DNA of 64,000 bases, taken from positions 5,518,001 through 5,582,000 of the forward strand of contig OZ020248.1 of NCBI GenBank assembly GCA_963971285.1. The letters run 5' to 3'. The notes beneath the pieces are model-generated. The model ran no database searches. It had not been told where the DNA came from and was given only the letters and a program-made list of their open reading frames with translations. Positions 21,448 through 32,151 of this stretch are shown here, in pieces (position 1 is the first letter of the stretch; each line of letters begins with the position of its first letter). Origin of the DNA: Astropecten irregularis. Taxonomy: Eukaryota > Echinodermata > Asteroidea > Paxillosida > Astropectinidae. A program made the translations under genes and the position numbers.

Positions 21448-21959
21448 CTGTTACACCGGAAGCTGACTGGGCGCATGACTGCATTGTAACGGTTGATGGC
21501 TAGTGCCACCAGTGTGAGGATGCTCACCGTAATGTGCACATTGACGGCGTAGATACTCATCTTGCACATGAAGGGTCCCAGGTTCCACATTGTCCTGGAA
21601 AAGACCGAGTACGTGTTGAGCTTGAGCGGCACCACCAGCAGCAGAAAGGCCAGGTCGGCCACGGCCAGATTCAGCAGGTAGATGTTGATGATGGAACGCC
21701 ACGACCCGTTCCTCGCCAGCACGAAGATGACCATCACATTGGCGGGGACACCGATCAGAAACACGGCGGTGAAGAGGGCCATGGGCAGCCACGTGTCCAC
21801 GGCGTCCGGGAGCATTATCTCGCCTCCATATGACCAAGAGTAGGAGTAACTACTGTCGTCCTCATCGGCTGTCGACCAACTACCGTTGGTAGAATCATTG
21901 GCCCCGTCAGTCGCACCCAGCATATCCGCTATCACCGATGCCGTAGTCAACGGCTCCAT
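21448..21959 (-). CDS. Peptide-type rhodopsin GPCR, exon 1 (N-terminus to TM3)
   Basis: This is the first coding exon of the two-exon GPCR. The start chosen is the ATG at 21959-21957, giving MEPLTTASVIADM. It has A at -3 and G at +4. The reading frame continues 24 codons upstream, but that extension begins with TTG and is not needed. The N-terminus (about 55 residues) is acidic and Ser/Tyr-rich, with two N-glycosylation sequons, NDS (21-23) and NGS (25-27). TM1 carries GVPANVMVIFVL. TM2 carries LNLAVADLAFLLLVVPLKL. TM3 begins after Cys132 and ends in NRY (156-158), where Asn replaces the usual Asp/Glu of the DRY motif. The exon ends in AG followed by GTAAG at 21447-21443, a phase-2 junction. 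The 512 + 721 nucleotides of the two exons make exactly 411 codons including the stop. Any upstream 5' UTR exon was not identified. Confidence 0.93.
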
Positions 21960-23175
21960 GATCGGCCTGCTCTGTGGTAGACTGAGTTCGGTATATCTAG
22001 CGTAATGTTCTTCAACTAGACGGCATCTCAACTACACACACTCTTGTGAACACCTGAGCCTTTTGTCTGAAACAAAACTGCGAAAGATACGGAACTTGTG
22101 TTAGTTTCGATTTGGGAAGATTTCCTCGCTTGTCATTCAAGAAACGTATATACTGACTCATGGTCACTGCCCGGAACTCCCTAAAGGCGATTCGCTACAA
22201 GAACTAGAATTAGAAAAATACGACATCTATTAAGTTTTTTTTTCAGTATCAATAGATCTGTATCCTGACTTCCAAACCCTACCCGACCAATGATGTTTCA
22301 ATCCCTGAATCTGAATTTAATCAAGCGGAAATCCTAAAAGGATTCTTCGGAAACTGAAACTCAAACGCCCTCAACAGTCGTATCAAAAACGCCCTCTGTC
22401 GTCAGATCAATTTCTTCATTATTATTTTACCAAAAACGTAATACATGTATATAACAATACATGTACAGTATTATTAAAGGTATATAATATCATACTTTGG
22501 TTTTTGTAAAAGAAATGGAGATTCATGGGCAAAAATATCAAGAAAGTAATACAGTAAAAGTCATCTGTCAAATCCCCAGACATTTTGAGAAAACAGTGGA
22601 AAACGCCCACGGAATTTGCTAAATCTTTTCACCATTTTAAAGATCAAAAAGATTTTCGGTCGGTGTTTTACTAACTAATTTGTGGATAAAAACATCATTT
22701 CAGGCGGAAAATGTAACGGTATGAAGTTTCTACCACCACCATCTTCATACCCTGTAAGTTATACGTAAATCTGTGAACATTTCTGTTTTGGTTTCTTACC
22801 AAAGTATGATACTACCTTTAAGTTCACGTGTACGTGGGTACTGTGCACGTGTACGACAGTGCGTATCCGATACCACTTCTCTACGTACACGTGCCATGCC
22901 ACACGAGGCTATCCGAGGCAACTTGGGGGCAACCATGTACTGTGCATTAATGTTCTGTAGAACATTAGACATTTCTGGCAGTGCCATACTATCCTCGAGA
23001 CATTTGTGTGGAAATATGAAAGGTGAACGTTATTTCTTCAACTTGAATGTTGCAAACCGAACTGATTGTCACGAGACATATGGGTCTCGATTACTATTGG
23101 ACCACATGAATATAATGCTGTACGCAGGATTTTGTTTGATTTCTATCCCAGCTTTTATTTATGTTGTCACGATAC
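21960..23175. other. 5' flank of the two-exon GPCR
   Basis: Contains the presumed 5' UTR and promoter plus the TTAA MITE at 22474-22821. No TATA box or upstream exon could be assigned. 22830-22900 is rich in ACGTGTAC palindromic tracts. Confidence 0.4.
22474..22821 (+). mobile_element. TTAA MITE, subfamily A
   Basis: TTAA bounds both ends, and the right end is CCAAAGTATGATACTACC. The central palindrome is partly deleted. It lies about 0.5 kb upstream of the GPCR start codon. Confidence 0.85.
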
Positions 23176-23770
23176 CAGGGCCCAATTTCATGGAATCCGT
23201 TACCGTTAGCAAAAATTCTTCGCTTACGGTAGCAGAATTGTTTTTTTGTTACGGTTAGCGTATTTCACGGAAGAGCTTCCTTTTTGGTAACGGTAAGCAA
23301 GGAATTTGTGCAGGATGCATACGACAGCCCGTCAGAAAATGATCACGGTTACCCTAGAAATTCTTCGCTAACCGAGAGTCCAGGGCCCAATTTCGTGGAA
23401 TCCGTTACCGTTAGCAAAAATTCTTCGCTTACGGTAGCAGAATTGTTTTGGTTACGGTTAGCGTATTTCACGGAAGAGTTTCCTTTTTGGTAACGGTAAG
23501 CAAGGAATTTGTGCAGAATGCATATGACAGCCCATTAGCAGAAAATGATCACAGTTACCCTAGAAATTCTTCGCTAACCGAGAGTCTTGCTTACAGATTC
23601 CATGAAATAGATTACACGCGTAGCAGTACCCGTTAGCACAAAAATAGGCCGTAACGGATTCCATGAAATTGGGCCCTGCTTACGGATTCCATGAAATAGA
23701 TTTCACGCGTAGTGCCCGTTAGCACAAAAATAGGCCGTAACGCGTACGGATTCCATGAAATTGGGCACTG
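23176..23770. mobile_element. Composite inverted-repeat element with duplicated left and right modules
   Basis: Ends are CAGGGCCCAATTTCATGG and CCATGAAATTGGGCACTG. The left module (205 bp) is present twice, starting at 23176 and 23381. The right module (about 90 bp) is present twice, starting at 23589 and 23678. Recurrent GTTACGGTTAGCG and GTAACGGTAAGCAAG make further internal inverted repeats. Confidence 0.85.
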
Positions 23771-25487
23771 GCCACCATGACTGTGCTTAGTGCTTACTAT
23801 AAGAGCCAATCGGCACTTCCACACTTAGGGGATTCAGGTGTGATAACCTGATTGGTTAACGTCTGGAAACCAGTGACTGTTCTCGTGCCATGCGGCAGTT
23901 TTGCACCGAACAGGTCGGCATTGCAGCCGATTTCACGAAACTTCAAATTTTGCATAACTTACGCAACATTGCAAGTTGCACAAGTTATGCCCGTTTCACG
24001 AAACTTACGCAGCAAATGTACGTTACAAATGTACGTTGCGAAAGTTACGCAACATTTTGTGAAATAACTGAGCACGACGTTTTGGCGAAGAATTGGGTGA
24101 CTAATTTAGCTCAGAATCGGCAGCAAGTATAACGCCAATAAATCTGGCACAGGAACGAGGTGATTGGGTAGATGATGCTTGGTATTCGTCTACAACCCAC
24201 GTTAGCCCCCGCCTGTCACGGTTCCCAATCGGGCCTAAGGCCTCTTCATACCACTACCGGTTGTACATGGGTCTGGCCCGTGTAAAATTAGTGACTGGCC
24301 TTTTCCACAATGTGACCTTTTAAAGGCAGTATCTTACTTTGGTGTCAAAGTACAGATTTATGAACAACAATATCAAGGGAGATACAGTCACAGTCATTCT
24401 GTGAAAATGTCAGTCCCATACGGTGCCCACTTTTTGAGAAAATCTTGAAAACGGCCACAGTATTTCTTAAGGCTTTTCTCTTTTATTCTTGATCTTTTAA
24501 AAGATCAAAAAGATTTCCGGTCGTTGTTTTACTCATTTCTGGATAAATACACCATTTCAGGCGGAATAATTTTAACGGTAGGTTTCTACAAGCCTCATCT
24601 TCATACCCTGACAGTTATACGTAAATCTGTGAACATTTCTGTTTTGGTTTCTTACCAAAGTATGATAGGCCTATACTACCTTTAACACGGCATGGACCCG
24701 TGCAAAGCATCGGGTCCGTTGCCAAGTGCTAGCTTGTCCAGTCGAGTTCCAACGTCCGGCTGGCCTGGAAGATATTCACGAGTACATCTTATAGGGCTGT
24801 GCGGAGTCGCTGTCTACAGTTAGTCTGTGTAATGTGATGGGTACGTAATGGGTGTGCAAGTGTACGAAGCAGAAATTGAGTCCAAAAGATTGGAACACAT
24901 TACTTGAAATGGGATATATTTTTCAGAAGCGTTTTTAACGCTAACACATTACATTTTTAGAAGAACGCATTTTGAAAAATCGAACATCATTCTTACGACT
25001 CGGATGCGTGTCCAAAAACCTAATCAAATTTACAATTGAATATCTTCATGTTTCGGATGTTTTTGCAAAACAGATGATTTTTTTCAAAGATCGATGTTTT
25101 TCGATTTGAATGCAGTTCCACAGTTCTGAGTCCCCTCATAAAACAACCGTATGCATAAAACAGCCGTGGAGTATGTGTTAGGTTAAAAGAAAATACGTCT
25201 TTCATCCGATTTCATCCGTGCTTTTCAGATTGATGATCAGCGCAGGAAAAGTGGAGAAACGGATCATGGAGCGCGCTCATTGAAAGCAAAGAGTTTTTTT
25301 GTTCTGCAATGGACTAGTAAATGTCTTGTGTGTACGGTGAGTTGGAGCGGGTGTTCGAAATTCATGTTTGCATGGTCGGGGCCATTTCATGTTCGCTTAT
25401 TATAAAAGTGACATGTTTTTCTGGGTGGTAACCTGCTTTTCCTGAGCAATATTGTGCTAAGCAAAGTTTTGTGTTGAGTTTCATAAC
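23771..25487. other. Intergenic with one MITE
   Basis: No gene seen. 23930-24070 has repeated TTTCACGAAACTT and TACGCAACATT, suggesting another diverged repeat. Confidence 0.45.
24320..24685 (+). mobile_element. TTAA MITE, subfamily A, with 8-bp TAGGCCTA insert
   Basis: This copy follows the family consensus and keeps TTAA at both ends. The right terminal repeat CCAAAGTATGATACTACC is interrupted after CCAAAGTATGA by TAGGCCTA (24666-24673). Confidence 0.88.
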
Positions 25488-25829
25488 ACGCCCTCCAACT
25501 CAAAAATACGCCCTCCAACACCCCAACACGCCCTTCAAGTCACAAACACGCCCTCCAGCTCACAAACACGCCACGCCACCTCACAAACACGCCCTCTAAC
25601 TCACAAACACGCCCTCCCGACTCACAAACACGCCCTCCAACTCACAAACACTCTGCTCCAACTCACAAACACGACGCTCCAACTCACAAACACGCCCTCC
25701 AACTCACAAACACGCCCTCCAACTCACAAACACGCCCTCCAACTCACAAACACGACGCTCCAACTCACAAACACGCCCTCCAACTCACAAACACGACACT
25801 CCAACTCACAAGCACGACGCTCCAACTCA
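25488..25829. repeat. 20/21-bp minisatellite array A
   Basis: About 16 copies of AACTCACAAACACGCCCTCC (20 bp) and 21-bp variants ending CGACGCTCC or CGCCACTCC. The array follows a partial GGGGCC-family MITE tail. Confidence 0.95.
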
Positions 25830-26498
25830 TGTCTCTAAGTCTCTCCGCGTGGCTATAGCTTAAAGAAGGTGGAGAGCGGTATCTTGGGACGCTAAACGGT
25901 TGAATCCGCGAGCACAATATTGAACCACGTGTTGAAATTTCCGAGTTGACACGCGGTGGATCCGTCTATAAACTTTCGACAAAGCCATTTACAGAAGACT
26001 GACACAGCAGTCTGGGAGATATGAACCCGAATGCTCAGATCGAATGATTTTGCTCAGTGCATGCGTAAAACTTTGAAGGCCGACACCAAACTAGCGGCAT
26101 TAAACCACCTCACGCGACGTGTCTCCGTCTGAGCAGAGAGAATGAAAATATGACTGCTCACGGGCGATCAACACCATTGGGGAAGCTTTTTTACGGCTCA
26201 CTTTCAATTTAATGGTCACCTAGAGCGATTTTCTGAATCAAAGCGCAGCTCTTCACCTGTTTCTGTGATGGATGGCCATGTACAGGTCAGAACTCATAGA
26301 AATTGTGTGTTGGGATTCACATTCATGTTGGCATGTGGTGCCGGTTTTTTTTACAAGGACGTTATATCAAGTCCCTTTTAGGCAGAATTTTCGCAGAAGT
26401 CAAAATGGCTACCTGAGAGGGTGGAGATGGACTTGTGTTTGAGTAGGCTAACCGTTATTATGTCGGTCGGGCTTCCTGAGATAAACGTATTTATATGA
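25830..26498. repeat. Flank X, first copy of a ~670-bp duplicated segment
   Basis: This runs from ATGTCTCTAAGTCTCTCCGC to GATAAACGTATTTATATG and is nearly identical to 31474-32151. No supported gene is seen in it. Confidence 0.9.
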
Positions 26499-27163
26499 AC
26501 TCCAGCTCACAAACACGCCATGGCACCTCACAAACACGCCCTCCAACTCACAAACACGTCCTCCCGACTCACAAACACGCCCTCAAACTCACAAACACTC
26601 TGCTCCAACTCACAAACACGCCCTCCAACTCACAAACACGCCCTCAAACTCACAAACACGCCACGCCATCTCACAAACACGCCACTCCAACTCACAAACA
26701 CGCCCTCCCGACTCACAAACACCCACTCCAACTCACAAACACGCCCTCCCGACTCACAAACACGCCTTCCAACTCACAAACACGCCCTCCCGACTCACAA
26801 ACACGCCCTCCAACTCACAAACACGCCCTCCAACTCACAAACGCTCTGATCCAACTCACAAACACGCCCTCCAACTCACAAACACGCCCTCCAACTCACA
26901 AACACGCCACGCCATCTCACAAACACGCCACTCCAACTCACAAACACGCCCTTCAACTCACAAACACGCCACTCCAACTCACAAACACGCCCTCCAACCC
27001 ACAAACACGACGCTCCAACTCACAAACACGCCCTCCAACTCACAAACACGCCCTCCAACTCACAAACACGCCACTCCAACTCACAAACACGCCCTCCAAC
27101 TCACAAACACGACGCTCCAACTCACAAACACGCCACTCCAACTTACAAACACGCCACTCCAAC
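26499..27163. repeat. 20/21-bp minisatellite array B (left part)
   Basis: About 32 units of the same minisatellite. Spelling varies (CCCTCC, CCACTCC, CGACGCTCC, CCACGCCATC). The long open frames across it are translations of the repeat and are not genes. Confidence 0.95.
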
Positions 27164-27463
27164 TAGACTATGGGACGAGTCCGTTTTTTCGCTTCGTTCG
27201 TGGTCCCTGTCGAGGGAGGGCATGTAAACTTCACTGTCGACTGAAAATATTATTCCATACAAGAAAAGGGTTGTTCCCCCTGCAAATACTGGCACAACAA
27301 CGAGAATTTCGAGAAAACATGCGACCGTTTTCGAGAAAATACGATTCTTGATCGAGCCAAAATTTGGACCAATTGACGGTTGGTTTTCATTTGAGAAAAA
27401 TTTCCTCCAATCAGCACCCTCGTATTACAGCTCACACAGCCTCCATCTCGCGCGGAATCCAAC

Positions 27464-27867
27464 ATGGCGGGTAACGAAAAGGACGTCGGCGAAAAGCCTC
27501 GCAAAAATTGCTTTTTGCGTTGCGATCCGAGCGCAAAAGGCGTTGTAACACCCTTCTCAGAACATAGCTGGGCTCGTTTTCTGGAGTTTGTGGACAAAAT
27601 AATGGAAGGTTCTGCGAGGCACACAGTCTGAAATACCGAGAGAGTTTGAGTCCAAAAATGTAAACAAACATGACGATCTGACCGGCATAGCATAGGCCAT
27701 AGCCAAGGGCAGCCAGCGGCTAGAGGGGGACCGCGAGCAGGCCACCGAACATCGCTGGATATCTCCGTTCCTTTTACGCTCGCTTCACCAACAAGTACAA
27801 GCTGCAGAGGGAGAAGGCTGCCGAGGAGAGACGGCTAGAGAAATTCCCTGGAACTGGTATGAGATTA
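27464..27867 (+). pseudogene. Decayed coding remnant inside the 3.87-kb inverted-end element
   Basis: An ATG at 27464 opens a 55-codon frame beginning MAGNEKDVGEKPRKNCFLRC and containing FSEHSWARFLEFVDK, which stops at 27629-27631. Downstream, a different frame gives AGYLRSFYARFTNKYKLQRE followed by KAAEERRLEKFPGT, and then a GTATGAG donor-like site. The order SW..F then YARFTNK..L recalls N-terminal regions of large repeat-associated protein families of marine invertebrates, where the second motif usually reads like GYHR.CY.RFT. That resemblance is from memory and is an inference. Frame breaks between the halves indicate a pseudogene or a split first exon. No transposase catalytic core was seen in the rest of the element. 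Confidence 0.4.
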
Positions 27868-28666
27868 CTTTGACTTAAATAGTTTATTTTGTTGTTCAAC
27901 ACAATGATGCATGATGACCCGACAAAATTAGGCCAAGCATCTTTGACATTAACATTGATGTGAATTTGACAGTTGTGCGTTTGTAAAAATAAAGTTAATC
28001 ATCATTCATGATCGTCATGTTTATCATCAATTAAGTTGTATTTGTTTATCATGTTAACTTGTTAAGCATGGAATGTTGTGGATAGTCATAGCTTTGTTAA
28101 ATAGTTGTTACCTAAATTGGACTGCAACTGCAATGAAAATACATAATTTTATATTTAATGTTCATGGAGATAAATGGTCATGCCATTTGTTACCTGAATT
28201 GGAATATTGTAAGCTTTGTCCTTCCAAACTCCATCTACATTAATATTTGCAATCCATGTTAAAAGCTTATCGGGACCCACTTTTCATTTCTTGTTTTTTC
28301 TTTTCTCCACTCACAGTGCTCACTGACTTCTCATGCAGTGGCTGATGATGACATGAGGCACGTGCAGTAATGAGGACAGTCCACCAAAGAATCGTGGGAG
28401 TACAAGAACAAATTAAGCTTAGAATTTGATGTGTTGTGTTGCAGTAGATTTTTGTCCTGTATGTAGTAATATACCAACAATATTGAAACTGAGCATGACA
28501 TTCATTTTCTGTAATTTACGTAAATTACGCATACCATGTGCATGAGAGTACATGAATTCACAAACTGTAGTGTACATGTACCTTAACATGCTCAATAACA
28601 AGTGATGGTTTGGGTTTACATAACATGTACATGAAAGATTTGAGGCTTTGCATGGTGACAATTGGT

Positions 28667-28867
28667 ATGTGGATCGGTTTGCAGAAACACCATGTAATTA
28701 TCGTTCGTACTTTCGCACTTCTATATCGTTCACACTTCTCGGTCTCCTGATGAGGACTAGAGCAGACTAGTCGAAACGTTGAGACCTAATTGCGAGAAGT
28801 GCGAACGATATAGAATTGCGAAAGTATGAACGATAATTACATGGTGTTTCCGCAAACCGATCCACAT
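28667..28867. repeat. 200-bp palindromic foldback with one hammerhead-like core
   Basis: Arms ATGTGGATCGGTTTGC and GCAAACCGATCCACAT continue inward through ACACCATGTAAT, TATCGTTC and CACTTCT matches, leaving a ~55-nt loop. It is the same family as 21159-21398, but the left hammerhead copy is absent. Confidence 0.9.
28741..28786 (+). ncRNA. Hammerhead-ribozyme-like motif in the foldback loop
   Basis: GGTCTC, CTGATGA, one extra G, stem II GACTAG/CTAGTC with loop AGCAGA, GAAA, CGTT, GAGACC. Stem I pairs 6 of 6 and stem II 6 of 6. Helix III is only the self-complementary ACGT. The boxes match the hammerhead core apart from the extra base after CTGATGA. Similar motifs are known from Penelope-like retroelements. 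Confidence 0.5.
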
Positions 28868-28890
28868 AACATGTACATGTTTCAAAAGAA

Positions 28891-29138
28891 GGTAGGTTTC
28901 CGGTGACACCGTGTAATCTTTTTTGTGAGAGTGTGTGGTTCTGAAAAGAACCGATGGTATAATCTCGACGTTCCAAACAGTGTGCTCTGTTCATCCTCGG
29001 GTTCGTCCTCGGGAAAGTGTCGCTCTCCTGAGGACAAACAGAGCACACTGATCCGAACGTTGAGATAACTTCCACCGGTTCTTCTCAGAACTTTACACTC
29101 TTGCAGAAGAGATTACATGGTGTCACCGCAAACCTACC
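28891..29138. repeat. 248-bp palindromic foldback, divergent family member
   Basis: Arms GGTAGGTTTCCGGTGACACC and GGTGTCACCGCAAACCTACC flank internal matches (GGTTCT..AGAACC, CAGTGTGCTCTGTT). The centre has CTCTCCTGAGGA and GAACGTTGAGAT, a decayed or variant form of the hammerhead-like core. A half copy lies at 61303-61365. Confidence 0.88.
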
Positions 29139-30711
29139 TTTAGTAATGTACATGTGTACTTAAATGGGTTTGTGTATCTGCAGCTTTTTCGTGATACTTC
29201 TCCAGGTAGAACTTTCAACTATGCTTCCATAATTAGTTGCAGCCCATCACTTATTAGCAGTCTGCAGAATGAGATTGTTTTACTGCAAATGTAAAACATG
29301 CCTGTTTCAAAGTGTTGTTACTGGGATGCTTGTAAAAAAAATTAAATAAATAAAGTACTTTCAAAGTTTTGGGAAAGCTGCAGATTTATCAGGTTTTCTG
29401 ATTTATAAAAATTGAACATTTATAGGACCTTACAGTAGTGTGATGTGTGTATTAAAATATTGTATTTCAGTTCACTGAGTATATAGAACTTTGAATGATG
29501 CCTTTATAATTTAAGTTATGCCACCATCACTCATTGGCAGATTGCAGAATTGAGTTTTACAGCCAACTGACAAGTATGGCTGTGGTGCATATTATTTTGA
29601 AGCTACGTAAAATGGTACGGTTTAAAACTAATGTAAATTTTTGAATGAAAAGGTTAAAAGACTTCACAGTTTCATCACAGAGAATGATTACACCCTTCAG
29701 CTCTGTGCACATATTATGCACATCTACCTTGGAAGTTTAGTTTGAACATATTTGTATTATTGTACACTCAAGCATACACAACTTGAATAATGCCATCATA
29801 CTCATAAAGGTTTTATTTTTGCTGTACGTTGTTGTCTTGTACTTATTAATGGGACAATAATTATTTAGCAGAAATCAGTACAATACTTGGTTTGTTAAGT
29901 AAGGGGGATTATTTATGACACCTTATACCAAATTTTATGAGAGTGGGGTACATGTTTGAGACCTTGCACCATATGAAGTGTACATACATACATATTTTCT
30001 ACCATTAATTATGTCAACGTTGAACATGTTTTGTTTTGTTTTACTATGCTTGAGTACGTGTCATATAGAACTTGTGTTTCAATCACATTATTTATTCTCG
30101 GTCACTCCTTAGCAGGTTGAACAATTCTGTCATATTAGTGAACACAGGTATCATAAGACAAAATATAGGGCATCTAGGACAGTTACCTTCATTGCCACTG
30201 TAAAGTATAGGCTTGATAGTTTGTTAATAGTGTTATTTTTAAGGTATAATGTTTAGTGTACTCAGTTCCTCAAAGAAAAAATAAATACATGCACATTTAT
30301 GTGTTACATGATGACAAATAAAGATTTTGGTGACTATTCTTTGCTTGAATTTTTGTGTCAATGTAATTACTATGAAAAAATAATTTTTATAAAAAAATCT
30401 TTTAGATTGCCTTGTCACACTATTTCAGAAAGTGCTACACTTTTAGAAAGATTATCAGGAAAAGAAGGCAGCATTTTCAAACATCTTCATCGATCTTTAT
30501 TCAATAAGTAAACTCTTCAAATTATGTTAAAAACAATTTCACCAAAACTGGGGAGGCACTCATTAAAATAATTTTTTATCAGCCAAAAGTGACTGTACTA
30601 AAGTATTGGGAAGTGGAGTTTTGAGAAGGAAACTCGTATAAAACGTTCCTTCTCGATAACTCAAGAATGTACATTACAATAGGATTTCTGTTGCTGTACT
30701 ACACAGGCTAA

Positions 30712-30850
30712 CGTACAATGGGGCGAGTTTGTCTGATACGCTATGAAATTGGTGGCGAAATTCACGGGGGCGAAGTAACTTGGGGGCGAAATTTTCATAG
30801 AGTGCACGCGAAAAAAACCCAACTCGCCCCATATGACCGTACGTACAATT
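30712..30850. repeat. Inverted-repeat patch
   Basis: ACGTACAATGGGGCGAGTT and AACTCGCCCCATATGACCG..ACGTAC form an imperfect inverted repeat around GGGGGCGAA repeats, inside the 3.87-kb element. Confidence 0.6.
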
Positions 30851-31036
30851 AAGTGATTTCGCCCCCATCCTTTTTTGCCGAATTTCTCCCAAACGTGCCA
30901 CTTTTGCAAGGGGGAACAAGCAGATATGTGATCAGCATGTCCTAATGGTCAACTGGTGCAAAATTCAGCCCCTCCCTCGGTGGTGGCCACGAAAATCATT
31001 TTCTAGAAGACTTTTTGCACTTCGTCCCATAGTCTA

Positions 31037-31473
31037 AACTCACAAACACGCCACTCCAACTCACAAACACGCCCTCCAACTCACAAACACGACGCTCCAA
31101 CTCACAAACACGCCCTCCAACTCACAAACACGCCCTCCAACTCACAAACACGCCACTCCAACTCACAAACACGCCCTCCAACTCACAAACACGACGCTCC
31201 AACTCACAAACACGCCCTCCAACTCACAAACACGACGCTCCAACTCACAAACACGCCCTCAAACTCACAAACACGACGCTCCAACTCACAAACACGCCCT
31301 CCAACTCACAAACACGACGCTCCAACTCACAAACACGCCACTCCAACTCACAAACACGCCACTCCAACTCACAAACACGCCCTCCAACTCACAAACACGA
31401 CGCTCCAACTCACAAACACGCCCTCCAACTCACAAACACGACACTCTAACTCACAAACACGACGCTCCAACTC
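31037..31473. repeat. 20/21-bp minisatellite array B (right part)
   Basis: About 21 units of AACTCACAAACACG plus CCCTCC, ACGCTCC or CCACTCC. It continues array B after the 3.87-kb insertion. Confidence 0.95.
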
Positions 31474-32151
31474 ATGTCTCTAAGTCTCTCCGCGTGGCTA
31501 TAGCTTAAAGAAGGTGGAGAGCGGTATCTTGGGACGCTAAACGGTTGAATCCGCGAGCACAATATTGAACCACGTGTTGAAATTTCCGAGTTGACACGCG
31601 GTGGATCCGTCTAACTTTCGACAAAGCCATTTACAGAAGACTGACACAGTAGTCTTGGAGATAATGAACCCGAATGCTCAGATCGAATGATTTTGCTCAG
31701 TGCATGCGAAAAACTTTGAAGGCCGACACCAAACTAGCGGCATTAAACCACCTCACGCGACGTGTCTCCGTCTGAGCAGAGAGAATGAAAATATGACTGC
31801 TCACGGGCGATCAACACCATTGGGAAAGCTTTTTTTACGGCTCACTTTCAATTTAATGGTCACCTAGAGCGATTTTCTGAATCAAAGCGCAGCTCTTCAC
31901 CTGTTTCTGTGATGGATGGCCATGTACAGGTCAGAACTCATGGAAATTGTGTGTTTGGATTCACATTCATGTTGGCATGTGGTGCCGGTAAGTCTTGAGA
32001 CATTACAAGGACGTTTTATCAAGCCCCTTTTAGGCAGAAGGCTTTCGCAGAAGTCAAAATGGCTACCTGAGAGGGTTGAGATGGACTTGTGTTTGATTAG
32101 GCTAACCGTTATTATGTTGGTCGGGCTTCCTGAGATAAACGTATTTATATG
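31474..32151. repeat. Flank X, second copy
   Basis: Nearly identical to 25830-26498 with a few small indels (for example AGTCTTGAGACATT in place of a T run). Array and flank together form a higher-order repeat. Confidence 0.9.

Larger units (their letters stand above)
27166..31034. mobile_element. 3.87-kb inverted-end element splitting the minisatellite
   Basis: Ends GACTATGGGACGA and TCGTCCCATAGTC are perfect 13-bp inverted repeats flanked by TA (27164-27165 and 31035-31036), with minisatellite on both sides. Contents are a decayed coding segment near the left end, two palindromic foldbacks, a long AT-rich stretch (29.2-30.6 kb) without genes, and an inverted-repeat patch at 30712-30850. 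TA duplication and short ends fit a Tc1/mariner-like or similar DNA transposon, but no catalytic domain was seen. Confidence 0.75.

Noticed and set aside
21960-22031. 24-codon N-terminal extension of the GPCR
   Set aside because: It begins with TTG. The ATG at 21959 has better initiation context and gives a normal N-terminus.
26495-27166. Long Thr/Asn/Gln/His-rich open frame of about 220 codons
   Set aside because: It is the translation of the 20/21-bp minisatellite. The mixed unit lengths shift frame, and there is no non-repeat coding context.
28419-30600. Hidden transposase in the AT-rich part of the 3.87-kb element
   Set aside because: No long open frame and no catalytic DDE/D-like spacing could be recognised on either strand.
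25488-31473. CRISPR-like array
   Set aside because: Units are contiguous with no unique spacers, and the context is eukaryotic with no cas genes.
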